64,000 nt of DNA from Armigeres subalbatus (GCF_024139115.2 NC_085140.1:459823506-459887505), one strand, 5' to 3'. Positions 45,431 through 57,085 are shown, counted from the stretch's first letter. Program-made: numbers and translations. Notes: generated by a model not told the origin, from the sequence alone.

Positions 45431-45996
45431 GTTCACATAGCTGAAAAAAATGTTTTGGACTTGCCTTGATTTCACGTTCAGTTTTTAAATTATATTCATT
45501 CATTCTTACTATATGTTGGGTAAGACGGTATATTATGCCCCTGTTATAGCAATTCTTCAAATAACTTCTCGGCGCAATTTTCGCAATCTTTGTGTTATTT
45601 GATAGTATTTTGTACTACGGTTTTGCATAAATTTCCTGTGAGTTGTCATATGAAAATATAACATGGAACACGTTATAATAAAAAATGGGTTTCAACGACT
45701 TCCTGGGTAAAACGCCCCACTATAATATGTTCCACTACAAAAACGTTTTATACCCCTTCGTTAATAATGTAAGTACCCCATAATCAAAAGGTTACAAGCC
45801 CCTATGAGATTGTCATTAAAAAACAGCATAAATCCATTTAAGCAGCTGTGAATTACGTTTCAATTGTCTCCATATAATTTGGAAGCAAGTGCTGCTCATG
45901 TGTCTAGTAGGTAAGTACATATCTTATACCTACATATTTTCGAATGTAGCTTTTATTTCCATTATGGAATACAAAAATACTTCCACAGTCGTATAG
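45431..45996. other. Unassigned AT-rich DNA
   Basis: A GGGTAAGACGG...GGGTAAAACGCCCCAC-like pair of phrases (about 45530 and 45705) hints at another short repeat, but no boundaries are visible. Confidence 0.3.
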
Positions 45997-45998
45997 TA

Positions 45999-46222
45999 CA
46001 CTGATCCCACATATATGGTTCACTTTGTAACAATAATTAGTCACTCCAATTTGCATGTTTCTCAAATCTAAATGACTCATCCCGAGCAGCACAAGTCAGG
46101 CAAACATGGTTGCAGCAACTTGATTGTGACTAAATCTGGTCGCATATGAGTTACAGTAACCAATGTGGGACATGTGTGCTGCTAGGGATATTAGAGTGTG
46201 ACTCATGATTGCGGGGTCAGTG
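45999..46222. mobile_element. TACACTGACCCCAC MITE carrying a nested MITE
   Basis: Ends CACTGATCCCAC and GCGGGGTCAGTG are inverted and flanked by TA. Compared with the copy at 24634-24745, an extra 107-bp element sits after GACTCAT. Confidence 0.8.
46081..46187 (+). mobile_element. 107-bp AGCAGCACA MITE, copy 2 (nested)
   Basis: It starts CCCGAGCAGCACA and ends TGTGCTGCTAGGG. The host MITE's empty copy reads GACTCATATTAG. Here it reads GACTCAT, the element, then ATATTAG, so a 2-bp AT (TA-like) duplication was made. Confidence 0.9.
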
Positions 46223-46528
46223 TATGATGGTCTTACAAATATTTAAAGGTACCAACTGATTTTGACCTTAGTTATAGTTTTCTCTTCGTAATTATCAGGG
46301 AAAATTCATCGTTGAGGGGGGGGTCTTAATTTTGTGACAAAATGCGTATGAAGAGAGGTGACGCCGTAGAGTTAAATTAGCATTGATTCAAATTGTACGG
46401 AATAATGCACTTTGAAAGCCGTTCTAGAAACATTTTCAAAACAGTGGATGTGTGACCCCAAACGGCCGATATGAAATGCGATGACAACACGCCACGGAGA
46501 TCTGGCAAGCAGACCTGGGCGAATCTGT

Positions 46529-46800
46529 GTCAAAAGATTGAAGGTCAAAAGGTAGAAGGTCAAAAGGTCGAAGAACAAAAGGTCGAAAGGATACAATGTC
46601 GAAAGGACAAAATGTCGAAAAGACAAAAGTTCGAAAGTCAAAAATTTTGAAAGGACGAAAGGTCGAAGGAAAAGAGGGTCGAAAAAATGACAGAAGGTTG
46701 AAGGAAAAACAGGTTGAAAAAATAATTACCAAAAGGTCGAAAGGACGGAAGATCGAGGAGACAAAAGGTCGACAGAAAAAAAAGTCGAATAGACAGAGAT
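46529..46800 (+). mobile_element. AAAGGTCGAAAGGACA foldback, left arm
   Basis: About 18 irregular units of AGGTCGAAAGGACAAAA type are seen. The complementary arm is at 48553-48712. The repeats alone explain the lysine-rich and phenylalanine-rich open frames. Confidence 0.8.
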
Positions 46801-47224
46801 TGGAGGTTTCATTTTATTTAACATAGACTGTTCTTACGAGGTATGCCTTATATTTTTAGCAGGCGCTTTTCTTTAGAGTTTACTTAATCTTATAACACCA
46901 ATTTTTAGTTTTTGCTCAAAATCACTATTTTGTTTTCTAAAACCGATCTGAACACATTTTAAGCAATACATTCAAATTGGCGATTTCATCACTTTCACCT
47001 TTTTAAAATTTTGTTTTTCTACTTTACAATTAATTTTTACCCAAATTTAAACAAGCATTGAAGTTTATATTATTGATCGACATCAAACATTTTTTGAAAT
47101 CTGAACAATTAAAAATTGTTACTAGTTGACTTCAAAATGAAACACAAACCTTCACAACGTAAATTTGGGCTATTCCATACCCCTACCTACTTTATAGCGT
47201 AACGTAACGGTTTCAACGTGGGTT

Positions 47225-47915
47225 CATTAGTGGTGGTGGTAGCGAAATAGTGCTGGATGGTGAAAAATTTGAAGTGGTAGAAGAATTTGTGTATCTTGGA
47301 ACATTAGTGACGTGCGATAATGATGTTACCCGCGAGGTGAAAAGGCGTATTGCAGCTGTAAATAGGGCTTATTACGGACTTCGTAACCAGCTTAAGTCCC
47401 GTAGTCTGCAAACGAAAACAAAACTCGCGCTGTATACTACTCTGATTCTTCCGGAGGCTTTATACGGCCATGAGACATAGACGTTAAAGAAGGGCTGATC
47501 GAGAGCTCTCGGAGTATTTGAGGGTAAGGTGCTGCGGACAATACTCGGCGGTAAACAGGAGAACGGTATCTGGCGGCGTCGCATGAATTACGAATTGTAC
47601 CAGGTGTATAAAGGGCTGGATATTATTGAGCTTATACAACACGGCAGACTACGGTGGGCTGGTCACGTTGTTCGTATGCCGGAAGAACGTCAAGCGAAGA
47701 TAATATTTAGTAGAGAACCCGGAAGAGGCCGCAGGCTTCGTGGAAGGCCGCGTACTTGATGGCTTTTTGCAGTTGAAGAGGACCTGAGGGCGCTCAATGT
47801 TCAGGGCGACTGGAAGCGATTGGCCCAGGATCGAGTCCAGTGGAGAAGGATACTCCATTCAGCGTAGGTTCATCGAAGAGCTGTAGCCCATCAAGTATCA
47901 AGTAAGTAAGTAACG
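47225..47915 (+). mobile_element. LINE 3' part (post-RT region and tail)
   Basis: The plus strand encodes EKFEVVEEFVYLGTLVT, RRIAAVNRAYYGLRNQL, ALYTTLILPEALYGHE, then a TAG where Trp is expected, VLRTILGGKQENG, HGRLRWAGHVVRMPEERQ and RGRRLRGRPRT. It ends with a (AAGT)n tail. This is the thumb and C-terminus of an RTE- or CR1-like LINE. Two or more in-frame stops make it dead. It lies between the arms of a foldback. Confidence 0.85.
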
Positions 47916-48552
47916 GTTTCTAATAATAAAACTAAATTTACTATATTCGTTTATAGTTACTTAAAAGCTAATTTTGTAGACAATATATCATCTTTTGAGC
48001 ACATAAAAATAAAATTTCGGTCATTAGAAGATGGTGTGTTAAGCTAAAATGACATATTTCGAATGATTTAGATGAAAATGAGTGAATTACTATTTTCAGG
48101 AATTACAATTTAAGTAAATGAAGCCCAGCAACACTTTGATAATAATATTGGTTTGACAATAAATCTTTGTTTATGTGTAAATGTTTGAACAAAAGGAAAA
48201 TTCCAGAATGAAATGTTGTCATGTGTTATTGGTATTTCATATGTGGTAAGTATAAAAAAGCGAAACTCTAAAATAAAGGTTATGAATAAAAGAAGGAAAA
48301 AAATCAACAATGAAAATAAGGTTGAACACAAATAAATATTAATGTGCGAAACTCGAAAGAAATGTCTATGATTAAAAGAAAGAAAAAGTCAATAATAAAA
48401 TATAATCAGGTGAAACACAAATAAATATAAATATGCGAATTTCAAAAGAACAGCCTATGACTAAAAGAAGGAAAAATTCAACATTGGAAAATTATCAGGT
48501 AAAACATAAATAAACATAAATGTGCAAAAGAATGGTTGATTGACCATTTGCC

Positions 48553-48712
48553 TAATTTTTTCGACCTTCGACTTTTTTACCTTCGAGTTTTTGATTTTCG
48601 ACTTTTTGACCTTCAACCTTTTGTCCTACAACCGTAATTTCTATCTTTTGTTCTTTCGACCTTTTGTCCTTCGACCCTTTTACTTTCTACCTTTTGTCCT
48701 TTTTACTTTCGA
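48553..48712 (-). mobile_element. AAAGGTCGAAAGGACA foldback, right arm
   Basis: The complement units (TTTTTGTCCTTTCGACC type) face the left arm at 46529-46800, about 1.75 kb away. The LINE tail lies between them. Confidence 0.75.
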
Positions 48713-48805
48713 CGTATCTGCGAAGATAACAAAACGTAATGGAATTAAATGGAAACAACAAAACTTGTCTTAGGCGGTTGAATACATTCCACTAAAAAAG
48801 CCCAA
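48713..48805 (+). repeat. Hammerhead-like dispersed repeat, 3' part
   Basis: It begins within the second hairpin (CGTATCTGCGAAGATAAC) and continues through GGAATTAAATGG to ACATTCCACTAAAAAAGC. The first stem is missing, lost at the foldback junction. Confidence 0.65.
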
Positions 48806-49011
48806 AATATTTTTGCGGACATAGTTTTAGTCAAGTTAATATTATATTTATTCTCTATCCGGTACAAAGTTAGACAACATGTTTTAACCGAAGATGGAAT
48901 TTTCTCGAGATAAGATAAAACAAATTACCTAGCCTTGGGAGTAGTGCGCTAGCTTCACAATATTAACTAATGGCACAAATTAATTAATGAATACCAGGAG
49001 AAAAAGGGGAA

Positions 49012-50062
49012 GGGTCGTTTGGCCGAAACCCATTCAGCCGAAAGCCATGCGGCCGAATGCCACTAAGCCGAACAAACCATTAGGCCGAAACCCATCTGGC
49101 CGAAAGTCATTTTGCTGAAAAGGTCATTCAGCCGAACAGGTCATTTGACCGAAAGGGTCGTTTGGCCGAAAGAGTCATTACCCGAGCAGCACAAGTCAGA
49201 CAAAAATGGTTACAGCAACTTGATTGTGACTGAATCTGGTCACACATCAGTTGCAGAAACCAATTAGGAACATGTGTGCTGTCATGTGGCATATAACCGA
49301 ACAGGTCATTTGAAAAGTGAGAAATTAGGAGTGAGAAGAGAGACGTCTCATTCCTCATTTTTCAATTCTCACTGTAAAAAGTAAGAAGCGCGAAGTGAGA
49401 GCCGTTTCACTACCCACTTTGCACTATTCACTTTTTAAAGTGAAAAGAGTTCTGAAACGTCTCTTCTTACTGTAGATAGTGAGAAGCGCGTGGTGAATAG
49501 TCTTACTACTTACTTCGCGCTTCTCATTGTTTACAGCGAGAAGTATGAAGTGAGACGTCTCACTTTTCACTCTTCATTTCTCACTTCTCACTGTGAAAAA
49601 TGGGTAATGCGAAGTGAGACGTCTCACTTTTCACTCCTCATTTCTCACTTCTCACTGTGAAAAGTGAGTAATGCGAAGTGGGTAGTAAGACGTCTCACTA
49701 CTCACTTCGCGCTTCTCACTTTTTACACCGAGAAGTGAGAAATGAGGAGTGAGAAGTGAGACGTTTCACACAGAAGTGAGAGATGAGGAATGAGAATTGA
49801 GACGTCTCTCTTCTCATTCCTAATTTCTCACTTTTCTTATGGCCTATTCGGCCAAACGACCCTTTCGGTCAAATGACCCTTTCGGCCAAATGATCCTTTT
49901 CGTCAAATGACCCTTCCGGATAAACGACCCTTTCGTGCAAACGACCCTTTTGGCAAATGACCCTTTCGGCCATGTGACCCTTTTGGCCAAATGACTTTTG
50001 GCCTAATGGTCTGTTCGGCCAAACAACTTTCAGCCTAGTGGCATTCGGCCAAACGGCCCCGT
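49012..50062. mobile_element. GGCCGAA foldback element, best copy
   Basis: The left arm (49012-49330) is made of words ending GGCCGAA and the right arm (49850-50062) of TTCGGCC words. Their outer ends match as inverted repeats (GGGTCGTTTGGCCGAA). The core (49315-49850) alternates GAGAAGTGAGA-type and TCTCACTTCTC-type words with GAGACGTCTC palindromes. A 103-bp MITE sits in the left arm. It has no coding capacity. Confidence 0.85.
49181..49283 (+). mobile_element. AGCAGCACA MITE, copy 3 (nested)
   Basis: CCCGAGCAGCACAAGTCAGA to CATGTGTGCTGTC, inside the left arm of the GGCCGAA foldback. Its right end is eroded. Confidence 0.8.
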
Positions 50063-50989
50063 CACTGGCTCGAAAATGAATCCTCCAAAAGTGCATTTAG
50101 CATAAATTTTTACCCAAAAAAAATTAAAAATATTTGTAAGGCTGTATAAATTGAAATAAATTTGTGGAACGAAGCTAAAAATTGCAGCATCTGTGATCCC
50201 ACGGATCCATTTCATACAGATTTGCACTATGTATGAATTCCGTGACGCATATGTTTTTCAACCATATTATTGTATGTATGCCCCTTTTTTTCTACGGATA
50301 AATTCACTCTTCAATCACAACTCCTTTCTTAGAAGCAACATAATTATTCGGTTTATTTAAAAATATTTCAAACATAATATAATACTGCTGCTTGACAAAA
50401 TTTGGACTGAAGGATGTATGTTGATAAGGGGACATGCATTGCTGAGGAATCCATCGACTGTCTAGTCTGTTTCAGATTTAAATTTGAAGTATTCCAAAAT
50501 TGTAAATCAATCACTGCTTTTGTAAAATGTTAATGTAACCAATCCTGAGTAGTATTTTGAGTTTTATCAAACACTATTAGCAGTTTTGGAAAGCAACTTT
50601 TCAAGACTAACAATAAAACTAAGCTTTACATGACAACCTCTTGATGACCGCTATACAATTATGTTATCATCAAGTGGAGCATTCTCCAATGTCTTCAAAG
50701 CAAGTTCAAGGTTGTTCATAAAACGGATGTCAAAAAAGGGAATTTCTATTCCCCTGAGGTTTTTTCATTGTTTTGAAGAAAAAGAAAGAAATGAATGAAT
50801 TAAAAAAACAACATTTATGGACATGGATAGAAATAATGTTCAATGAAAAGAAATTTGATGCCCCAAAATTCATTCGCGTGCTTACAATTTTTGTGCGGGT
50901 TGTGCACATTTGTGCTCCTGGAGAGTATGTTTGTATTTTTGTTTTTCGGTATAAGAACAGCCTTTTCTGTTCAGCCAGAGAAGGATAGT
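50063..50989. other. No recognisable feature
   Basis: AT-rich, without clear repeats. Open frames near 50773-51046 have no motif. Confidence 0.4.
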
Positions 50990-51250
50990 TTGGTCGAAAG
51001 GTATTCGGCCGAAAGCCATTTGGGCGAATGTCACTTGGCCGAATAACACGTTAGGCCGAAAGTCGCCTATCCGAATTCCATTTGTCCGAATTGGACGCTT
51101 GGTCGAAACGGTTATTAGGCCGAAAACGACTCGATTCTAAAATTTCTATGTACCACACATAGATGTAATGATTGGATTTTCACCAGTGAATGGCCGAAAA
51201 CGTCGTTTGGCCGAAAATGTCATTTGGCTGAACAGGTCATTTTGCCGGGT
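50990..51250. mobile_element. GGCCGAA foldback fragment joined to a second foldback
   Basis: Words such as GGTATTCGGCCGAAAGCC and GTTAGGCCGAAAGTC run to about 51125. After an unrelated 60-bp gap they resume as TGGCCGAAAACGTCG. The fragment then passes directly into AAAGGTCGAAAGG units. Confidence 0.7.
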
Positions 51251-51853
51251 TAGTGACAAAAGGTCGAAAGGACAAAAGGTCGAAAGACAAAAAGTCGAAA
51301 TACAAAAGGTCGAAGAGACAAACGGTCGAAAAGGACAAAAGGTCGAAAGGGAAAAAAGGTCGAAAGGACAAAACGTCGAACGTGACAAAAGGTCGAAAGA
51401 GACAAGGGTCGAAAAGAACAAAAGGTTGAAATAGACAAGAAACTTAGACAAGTTTAATTTATTTCTTAAATCAATAATCTTTTATTATCTCTAACAGAAC
51501 TATATAGATATTCATAATATTGTTTTATATTCATTGTAAATACTTCTTCTTTGAAAATAGCTCATTCTTCAGCTCTGATTGATGAGATAAGTACATTACT
51601 TCCGCTTGAAGTTGAAATGCATCACAAATTCCTCTGGAATACACTCAACTTGTTATCAACTTGGTCTTGATCGATCTTTTGTTCCTTTCGACCTTTTGTA
51701 CTTTTCGACCTTTTGTCCCTTTCGACCTTTTGTCTCTTTCGACATTTTATCCCTTTCGACCTTTTGTCCTTTCAACCTTCTGTCCCTTTCGACGTTGTGT
51801 CTTTTCGACCTTTTGTCATTTCGACCTTTTGTCTTTCAACCTTTTGTCATAGA
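51248..51853. mobile_element. AAAGGTCGAAAGGACA foldback, second copy
   Basis: The left arm at 51248-51440 has about 12 AAAGGTCGAAAGGACA-like units. The right arm at 51668-51853 has the complement. The 230-bp centre is ordinary AT-rich DNA. Confidence 0.8.
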
Positions 51854-52030
51854 TTGCATTTTGCCGATCAAAATAGGATTTCATGATTTCACGAAACATG
51901 AAATAAATTCTGTTTTGTGGCTCTTAGGCCATTTGGTCACATTGGCTGTGATCCGTGAAACCTACTAAAAGAAAACTTGTCCAATTTGGTCAAAACAGGT
52001 TATCAAAATCAACCCTAGTCTAGTCGAATT

Positions 52031-52600
52031 GAACCCAAGTCGCCAAGGAACCCTAAAAATGTAATTACTACCATTGCTTTGAAAAACCACGAAGCTTGCA
52101 CCTGTTTGACTCAATAATTTAAAACCATTCCGTAGGTCCTTCAGGTTGAAGCCGATGTGAGCGGAACTGCTGTCCGAATTCAAAGACCTGGATTGTGGCT
52201 AATGTGACTGGTTTGAACCCGAGTGGCCAAGGAACCCTTTGAATATTATTTCCATCATTGTTTTGTGAAATCATAACGTTTGAGGTGTGACATGATCTGT
52301 TTTGACACAATTTAGGAAATGGCCGTTACGTAAGTCCTCCGGATTGTGTCGCGTTTGTATCGTATTGAACCCAAGTAGCCCAGGAACCTTAAAGAAAATT
52401 TTCTTATCATTGTATTATAAAATCATGAAGTTTGAGATGTTACAGTACGTGCTTTGACTCAATTTAGAAAATGCCCATTCTGTCCTTCGGATTGTAGTCG
52501 ATGTGAACAGATTGAACCCAAGTGGCCCAGAAGCCCCTAAAAATATTATTCTCATCATTGTATTATCATCAAATTATAGAGTTTGAGGTTTTACACGACC
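52031..52600 (+). repeat. Degenerate tandem repeat, about 150 bp
   Basis: The anchor GAACCCAAGTGGCC starts at 52031, 52215, 52367 and 52514, followed each time by an AGGAACCC, ATTATT..CATTGT and GTTTGAGGT order. Spacing is 184, 152 and 147 bp, so the units have diverged. No coding sense was found. Confidence 0.75.
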
Positions 52601-52606
52601 CCAGGG

Positions 52607-53119
52607 TTTGCAGGAATCGCTCTCAATAGATGACGAACAACGATAAAAGAAAGTCAAAAACTGTTCCGAATCATAACAAGCCATGATAACAAACTTATCA
52701 AACTTGTATACAAGTGCGAAAAAATAGAATCGGAAAAGCAGTCTCCACAAAGAAGCTATGATTCTCGCTTTGATCTCGTTCATTTAGCGTTGGGGGCCGC
52801 ACAACTGTGAGAGACGTTTTTACGGAAGCTGTTATCATAATGAACTGATTGGAGGGGGGGGGTATATACCCCATGCTAATTTTTTTTTCAAAAGGCTCAA
52901 TTGGAGGGGGCCAATGATGCATCTTACTTGTTTTACACAGCTGTGCGAAAAAAATATGGTCCCCAACATAAAATGAGCGAGAACAAAGCGTGTTATCATA
53001 CCCCTTCGGGCGGTGGGGGCCGCCTATCCGCATCAGTTTTTTTTCCCAACTTGTATACCAGTGCGATAGACTTGTTTTCTTGAGATTGTTCGTTATCTAT
53101 TGAGAGCGATTTCTGCAAA
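52607..53119. mobile_element. TIR element, about 510 bp
   Basis: Ends TTTGCAGGAATCGCTCTCAA and its near-complement at the right (through GATAACGAACAA) form about 34-bp inverted repeats. Inner blocks AACTTGTATACAAGTGCGA also pair. G-runs and short inverted pieces fill the centre. No target duplication or coding sequence is clear. Confidence 0.65.
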
Positions 53120-56062
53120 CAAATCGCCTCAGTTTGTTTGAGCCTTGAAACGTCTGCGGTCGCATCACATATCATTATAAAAACGTACGATGGGTTCGTA
53201 AGAATGAAAATACACAAACGCTACTGAGTTTAAAGTAGTTTATATCCTCAAATAAATTTATTGTTTTCGAAATGACGTCGTTTTCTTGCAAAATATGCTG
53301 TTTGGGACATGTAGCTATTATACGAAAATGAAAATAAAAAAAACTATCAAATCTATCCCTCCGGTAAAACCATGACAAGGTTCTTTTCTGCTTGCGTCAA
53401 TCTCCAGCCGTACCCTTTCTCGAATGAAAGGGAAGCAACCTTCCAATGTGAACTGAGCCATAACGCCGGGAAACATCGGCGGTAAACCCGTCCTCGTCAA
53501 CGCACAACACGCAAAGCAACGCCCTTGGTTCGTGCCGTTTCCTCCCGAGTCCCGCGATTAGACACAACAGAGTGTTAACGTCTTGCACATTATTTGTCAA
53601 TTGAAAAGGGTTGTTGCTTCTCCAGGTAGCGATAGTGTCTTCGAATTCGAGATCTTAGCGTAGCATACGTATGTTGGACCGTTAGGAAAGCCCGTGCCAA
53701 CATTTGTTATACAGGCCAGGATCAAATAGTTCCGCCTAAATGTACAATGGCTCGTGCTGAACGCGTGGCATAATGGGAATTCAATTCGACCGATATGCGA
53801 GTAGCTCCAGCTGTTCTTGACATTCGCGCTCAAAAACACATCTTAAGAAATTCTTCAATGATTTCAAATTGGGTGAATCCATTTCTCTCAGTTTTAACAT
53901 GTTTGTTCTCTACACCATCGATGATCGTTAACATTGAAGGCAGCATAATTATCTGAAAATTTTTCAACAAGTTCATTATCGTTCCGATAATGTTCATGTT
54001 TTGCACTAAATCGTGACCTTATTGTCAAAATTCAAATTTAACTACCAACGCTACAAAAGTTTTTGTTCGCCATACATCCACGTTATGTTGTTCCTGTCCG
54101 GGGTGGATGCGATCGCTTCCCTATCGATCGAGAGCGAAAACAAAAGAGCAGTATCCGCGTTGTTGTGATCACGGTGAATGGCCAATGGCATCACCACCTG
54201 CAAATGGGTCTCGGAAGCAGCACGCCGGCAGGGCAATCTGTACTTACCGTAAGGTTTATCTCGGATTTCGCTATCGCTGTTATCTGCAATCAAAAGTCAC
54301 GGAGAAGAAAAGTAAAATTGAGATAATTGCGTTGATCGTGTCTGTGCAAGGTATGCTAACAACTAGCTTTTTTTTATAATATATACATATTTCAATATAG
54401 ACTGGGCCGAACTTGATAGGTCCAGTTCATTCAGACACTAATCGGTGATCTCAACTTCCGAAATGTTCTCAGGCCAGTCGTCCCATTCATAACCGTTTCG
54501 AATTGAGGTAATTTTTCTTCCCAACCGCCTGTCAGATCGTAATGATGAAGGCGATCATGTGGAGAGATGTTTCTTTTGCTGCGTGAATGAGTTTGCTATA
54601 GTGGGATTTGAAAACTGATGAAAACAGAATCGTAAGCTGACAGCAATAGTGTTGAGATGGGGATAAGCGTGGATGATGATGAAATTAGTCCAAGCTGCCG
54701 AAAAAAAAATGAATGAAATCGGAAGCGAATTTGAATGTGGTCTTTCTTATGAATGAACGGTCAGTTACTCGCAACAAGTGTTAGAGAAATAAGTGAGGGA
54801 AAGTCGACAAATTACATCATTTTAAGCAGAAAAAGGTTAATGCAAAAATGTACGATTAAATGTTTTATGCTATAGTATGCAATCAACCTTTGTTACAAAT
54901 GTGGCATAGTTTTAATTTATATTTGTTTGTTCTTCATAAAGGGTAATTAAATCTTTAAATTTAAAGTCACATTTCATTCAAAGTGGACTTCATATATGTG
55001 ACGTAGCTGATGGCCACTAGTCTGAAAAACAAATCGCAAGCACCAAGCAAGCAACCCGTTGTTCGTTACCATGGTAAGTACAAGTCAAGCTTTCAAAATT
55101 ATGATATGAATCTCAATTTCCATACGCATTAATTAGGTAACCTTCCAATTAGCCGCCACCTGTGGAAAACATCAGCCATGCTGACCGTTTTACTTCTGCG
55201 TTTTTCTTACACCTTGTTTTGATTTGACATGACAGTTACGTTTCGTACCGACTGATATTAATCTAAATATTTTCGTTTCACAGTTTGCTTCACTTACGTC
55301 TTTCACTATTCAAATGAAAAAAAAAACTGAATATGAGCAGCACACTTGCGTTGCATATCTTCATAAAAAAGTTAAATTATGACCGCTACGTTCAACTGCA
55401 GGTTAAGTGGGGAAAAACCAAGTGTCAGGCGCCGGATGAGCGACTTGAATATCGCTATACACGAGTGATCGCCAGCATTTTCCGTGAATAATTTCTCTTT
55501 ATTATTTAAGAGAGAAAGAAGAACATTAAAATAACATCTCTGGTAGTAAAACTTTGATTTTGAATCATTGTTTACAGTCGAATGTGATTCCTCCACTGAT
55601 AAACAGAAGTAATGAATTCTTAGCCTCTTATTAAATAAAATAATAAATAAATTCTTCTTAGCCTTGTTGTTCATAGTAGTTTAGTAGTTAGAACCAATAA
55701 CGTCAAACGTTGCCTATTCTACAAATTCGTGCAAATCTAGGCAGGGAACTGAAAATAGATTCTATGCACACTTCAACTGATATAAGTTAGGGGTCCACTA
55801 TTGGACATTATACCCTATAAATTATACAACCAGGTTTTTTACACGATTGGAATTCATTAATTTCTCGGTTAACCTGAACTTTCACAGCTTTTTAAATACC
55901 CCCTGATTTTTTTTTTGATTTTTTGTGATTTTTTTCGTGGGATTAACTCACTGTTTCATTGACGCTGAAGGTCTTAAACGACTAAAACCAAACCGTGTAA
56001 AAAAAAAGGGTGTAATTTAGAACAGATCAGAATGAGTTACACCTAATTTAAATTCTTCAAGC
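53120..56062. other. Repeat-poor DNA with one candidate exon
   Basis: Only low-complexity AT stretches and balanced-composition segments (53390-53700 and 54050-54330) are present. The candidate exon at 54248-54283 is listed separately. There is no transposon signature. Confidence 0.4.
54248..54283 (-). other. Candidate 36-nt micro-exon
   Basis: On the minus strand a pyrimidine-rich tract ends in TTTTGATTGCAG. It is followed by 36 nt and then the donor ACG-GTAAGTA, a perfect match to the consensus. The 36 nt are a multiple of three and are open in the frame reading NSDSEIRDKPY. The frame also stays open beyond the donor to 54051. No neighbouring exons were identified, so this is a hypothesis. 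Confidence 0.2.
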
Positions 56063-56070
56063 GTGTATAT

Positions 56071-56519
56071 CATGGTTTCCCAAACTGTGGGTCCTGGCCC
56101 CCAGGGGGATCCCGAGCGGATTGTTAGTGGGTCGCGCAGAACAAATATTAATTGCAGCTCGAATGCCGAACCTTTTGATCATTTTTTCAGGAACATAATT
56201 TCAAGTTCAAACCGCATTTTATTTTAAATATCCATCACCACGTTATTTTATTTAAACATTAATGCCTAAAAGCTGTCCTCTTAATGAAGTAAAAAAAAGG
56301 CTAACATTTTGACAATTAATACCATGTTCGTCATTTCTTTGCATTTGCACATGTAAGGAACGGTGAATATTTTTTATGTGGAAGAAGCTGAAACAGATGA
56401 CATTCTGATTCAATTAATGCTTAATACTACTTGGTAAAATGCATTGTTTCATAGGTGGGTCGCGAGACATATAGAATTTTACTAGGTGGGTCGCATACCC
56501 AAAGGTTTGGGAAGCTCTG
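56071..56519. mobile_element. hAT-type MITE, 449 bp, 8-bp target duplication
   Basis: Termini CATGGTTTCCCAAAC and CAGAGCTTCCCAAAC (complement) are flanked by perfect GTGTATAT duplications (56063-56070 and 56520-56527). Subterminal GGGTCGC blocks are repeated. There is no transposase. Confidence 0.9.
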
Positions 56520-56591
56520 GTGTATATGATATTAGCCTTTACTCTGGAAATTTTCATTCAAAATATGTTATTAGGCTGTATAGTATACTAT

Positions 56592-56700
56592 TTCACCGAA
56601 AAACATTTCGCGGAATGTATCAACTCTCCGAAACACATTTCGCGGAATGCACCTTTTCACCGAAAATCATTCCGCGGAATGCCATTTGGCGGAATTCAGT
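56592..56700 (+). mobile_element. CGCGGAATG foldback, left arm
   Basis: Units such as ATTTCGCGGAATGTATC and ATTCCGCGGAATGCC are seen. The complementary arm lies at 57838-57995. It is a third word-based foldback family. Confidence 0.65.
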
Positions 56701-56779
56701 TAGAATAATTATCATTCAAATATTTAACGATTTCTGCTTAATTGCATGAAATACGGGCTAACTTTTTTTTGGATTTAAT

Positions 56780-57085
56780 GCAAACCCGAACCCGACCTGT
56801 ACCCGAGAATTTTCGCATTTGAAAACACACAAAAGTTTTCCCCGGAAAATCCAAACTAGATATTTTCTGGTTCTCTTTAAATTGAAAAAATGTAAGCCCA
56901 AACAACAAACTAGCCTCATAATTAACAAATCTGAATAAACTAATTTTCAGTATTTAATTTTTTAAACCCGTACCCGACCCGGACCCGATTTTTTTATCTC
57001 ACAAACCCGTACCCGACCGAACCCGATATTGTATTAATTTTAAAAATCCGACGGGTTCGGGTCGGGTTCGGGTTCGATTCGGGTT
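56780..57085. repeat. (ACCCG)n clusters in both orientations
   Basis: ACCCGAACCCGACCTG and AAACCCGTACCCGACC occur on the left, and GACGGGTTCGGGTCGGGTTC follows at 57050-57085 in inverted sense. The pentamer is imperfect. It is not the insect telomere repeat, which mosquitoes lack. Confidence 0.75.

Noticed and set aside
46372..46826. Overlapping Phe/Leu-rich and Lys-rich frames
   Set aside because: They read the AAAGGTCGAAAGG foldback arm in two directions, as also at 51146-51852.
56780..57085. Telomere-like sequence
   Set aside because: The ACCCG pentamer is irregular, internal and occurs in both orientations. Mosquito telomeres do not use short telomerase repeats.
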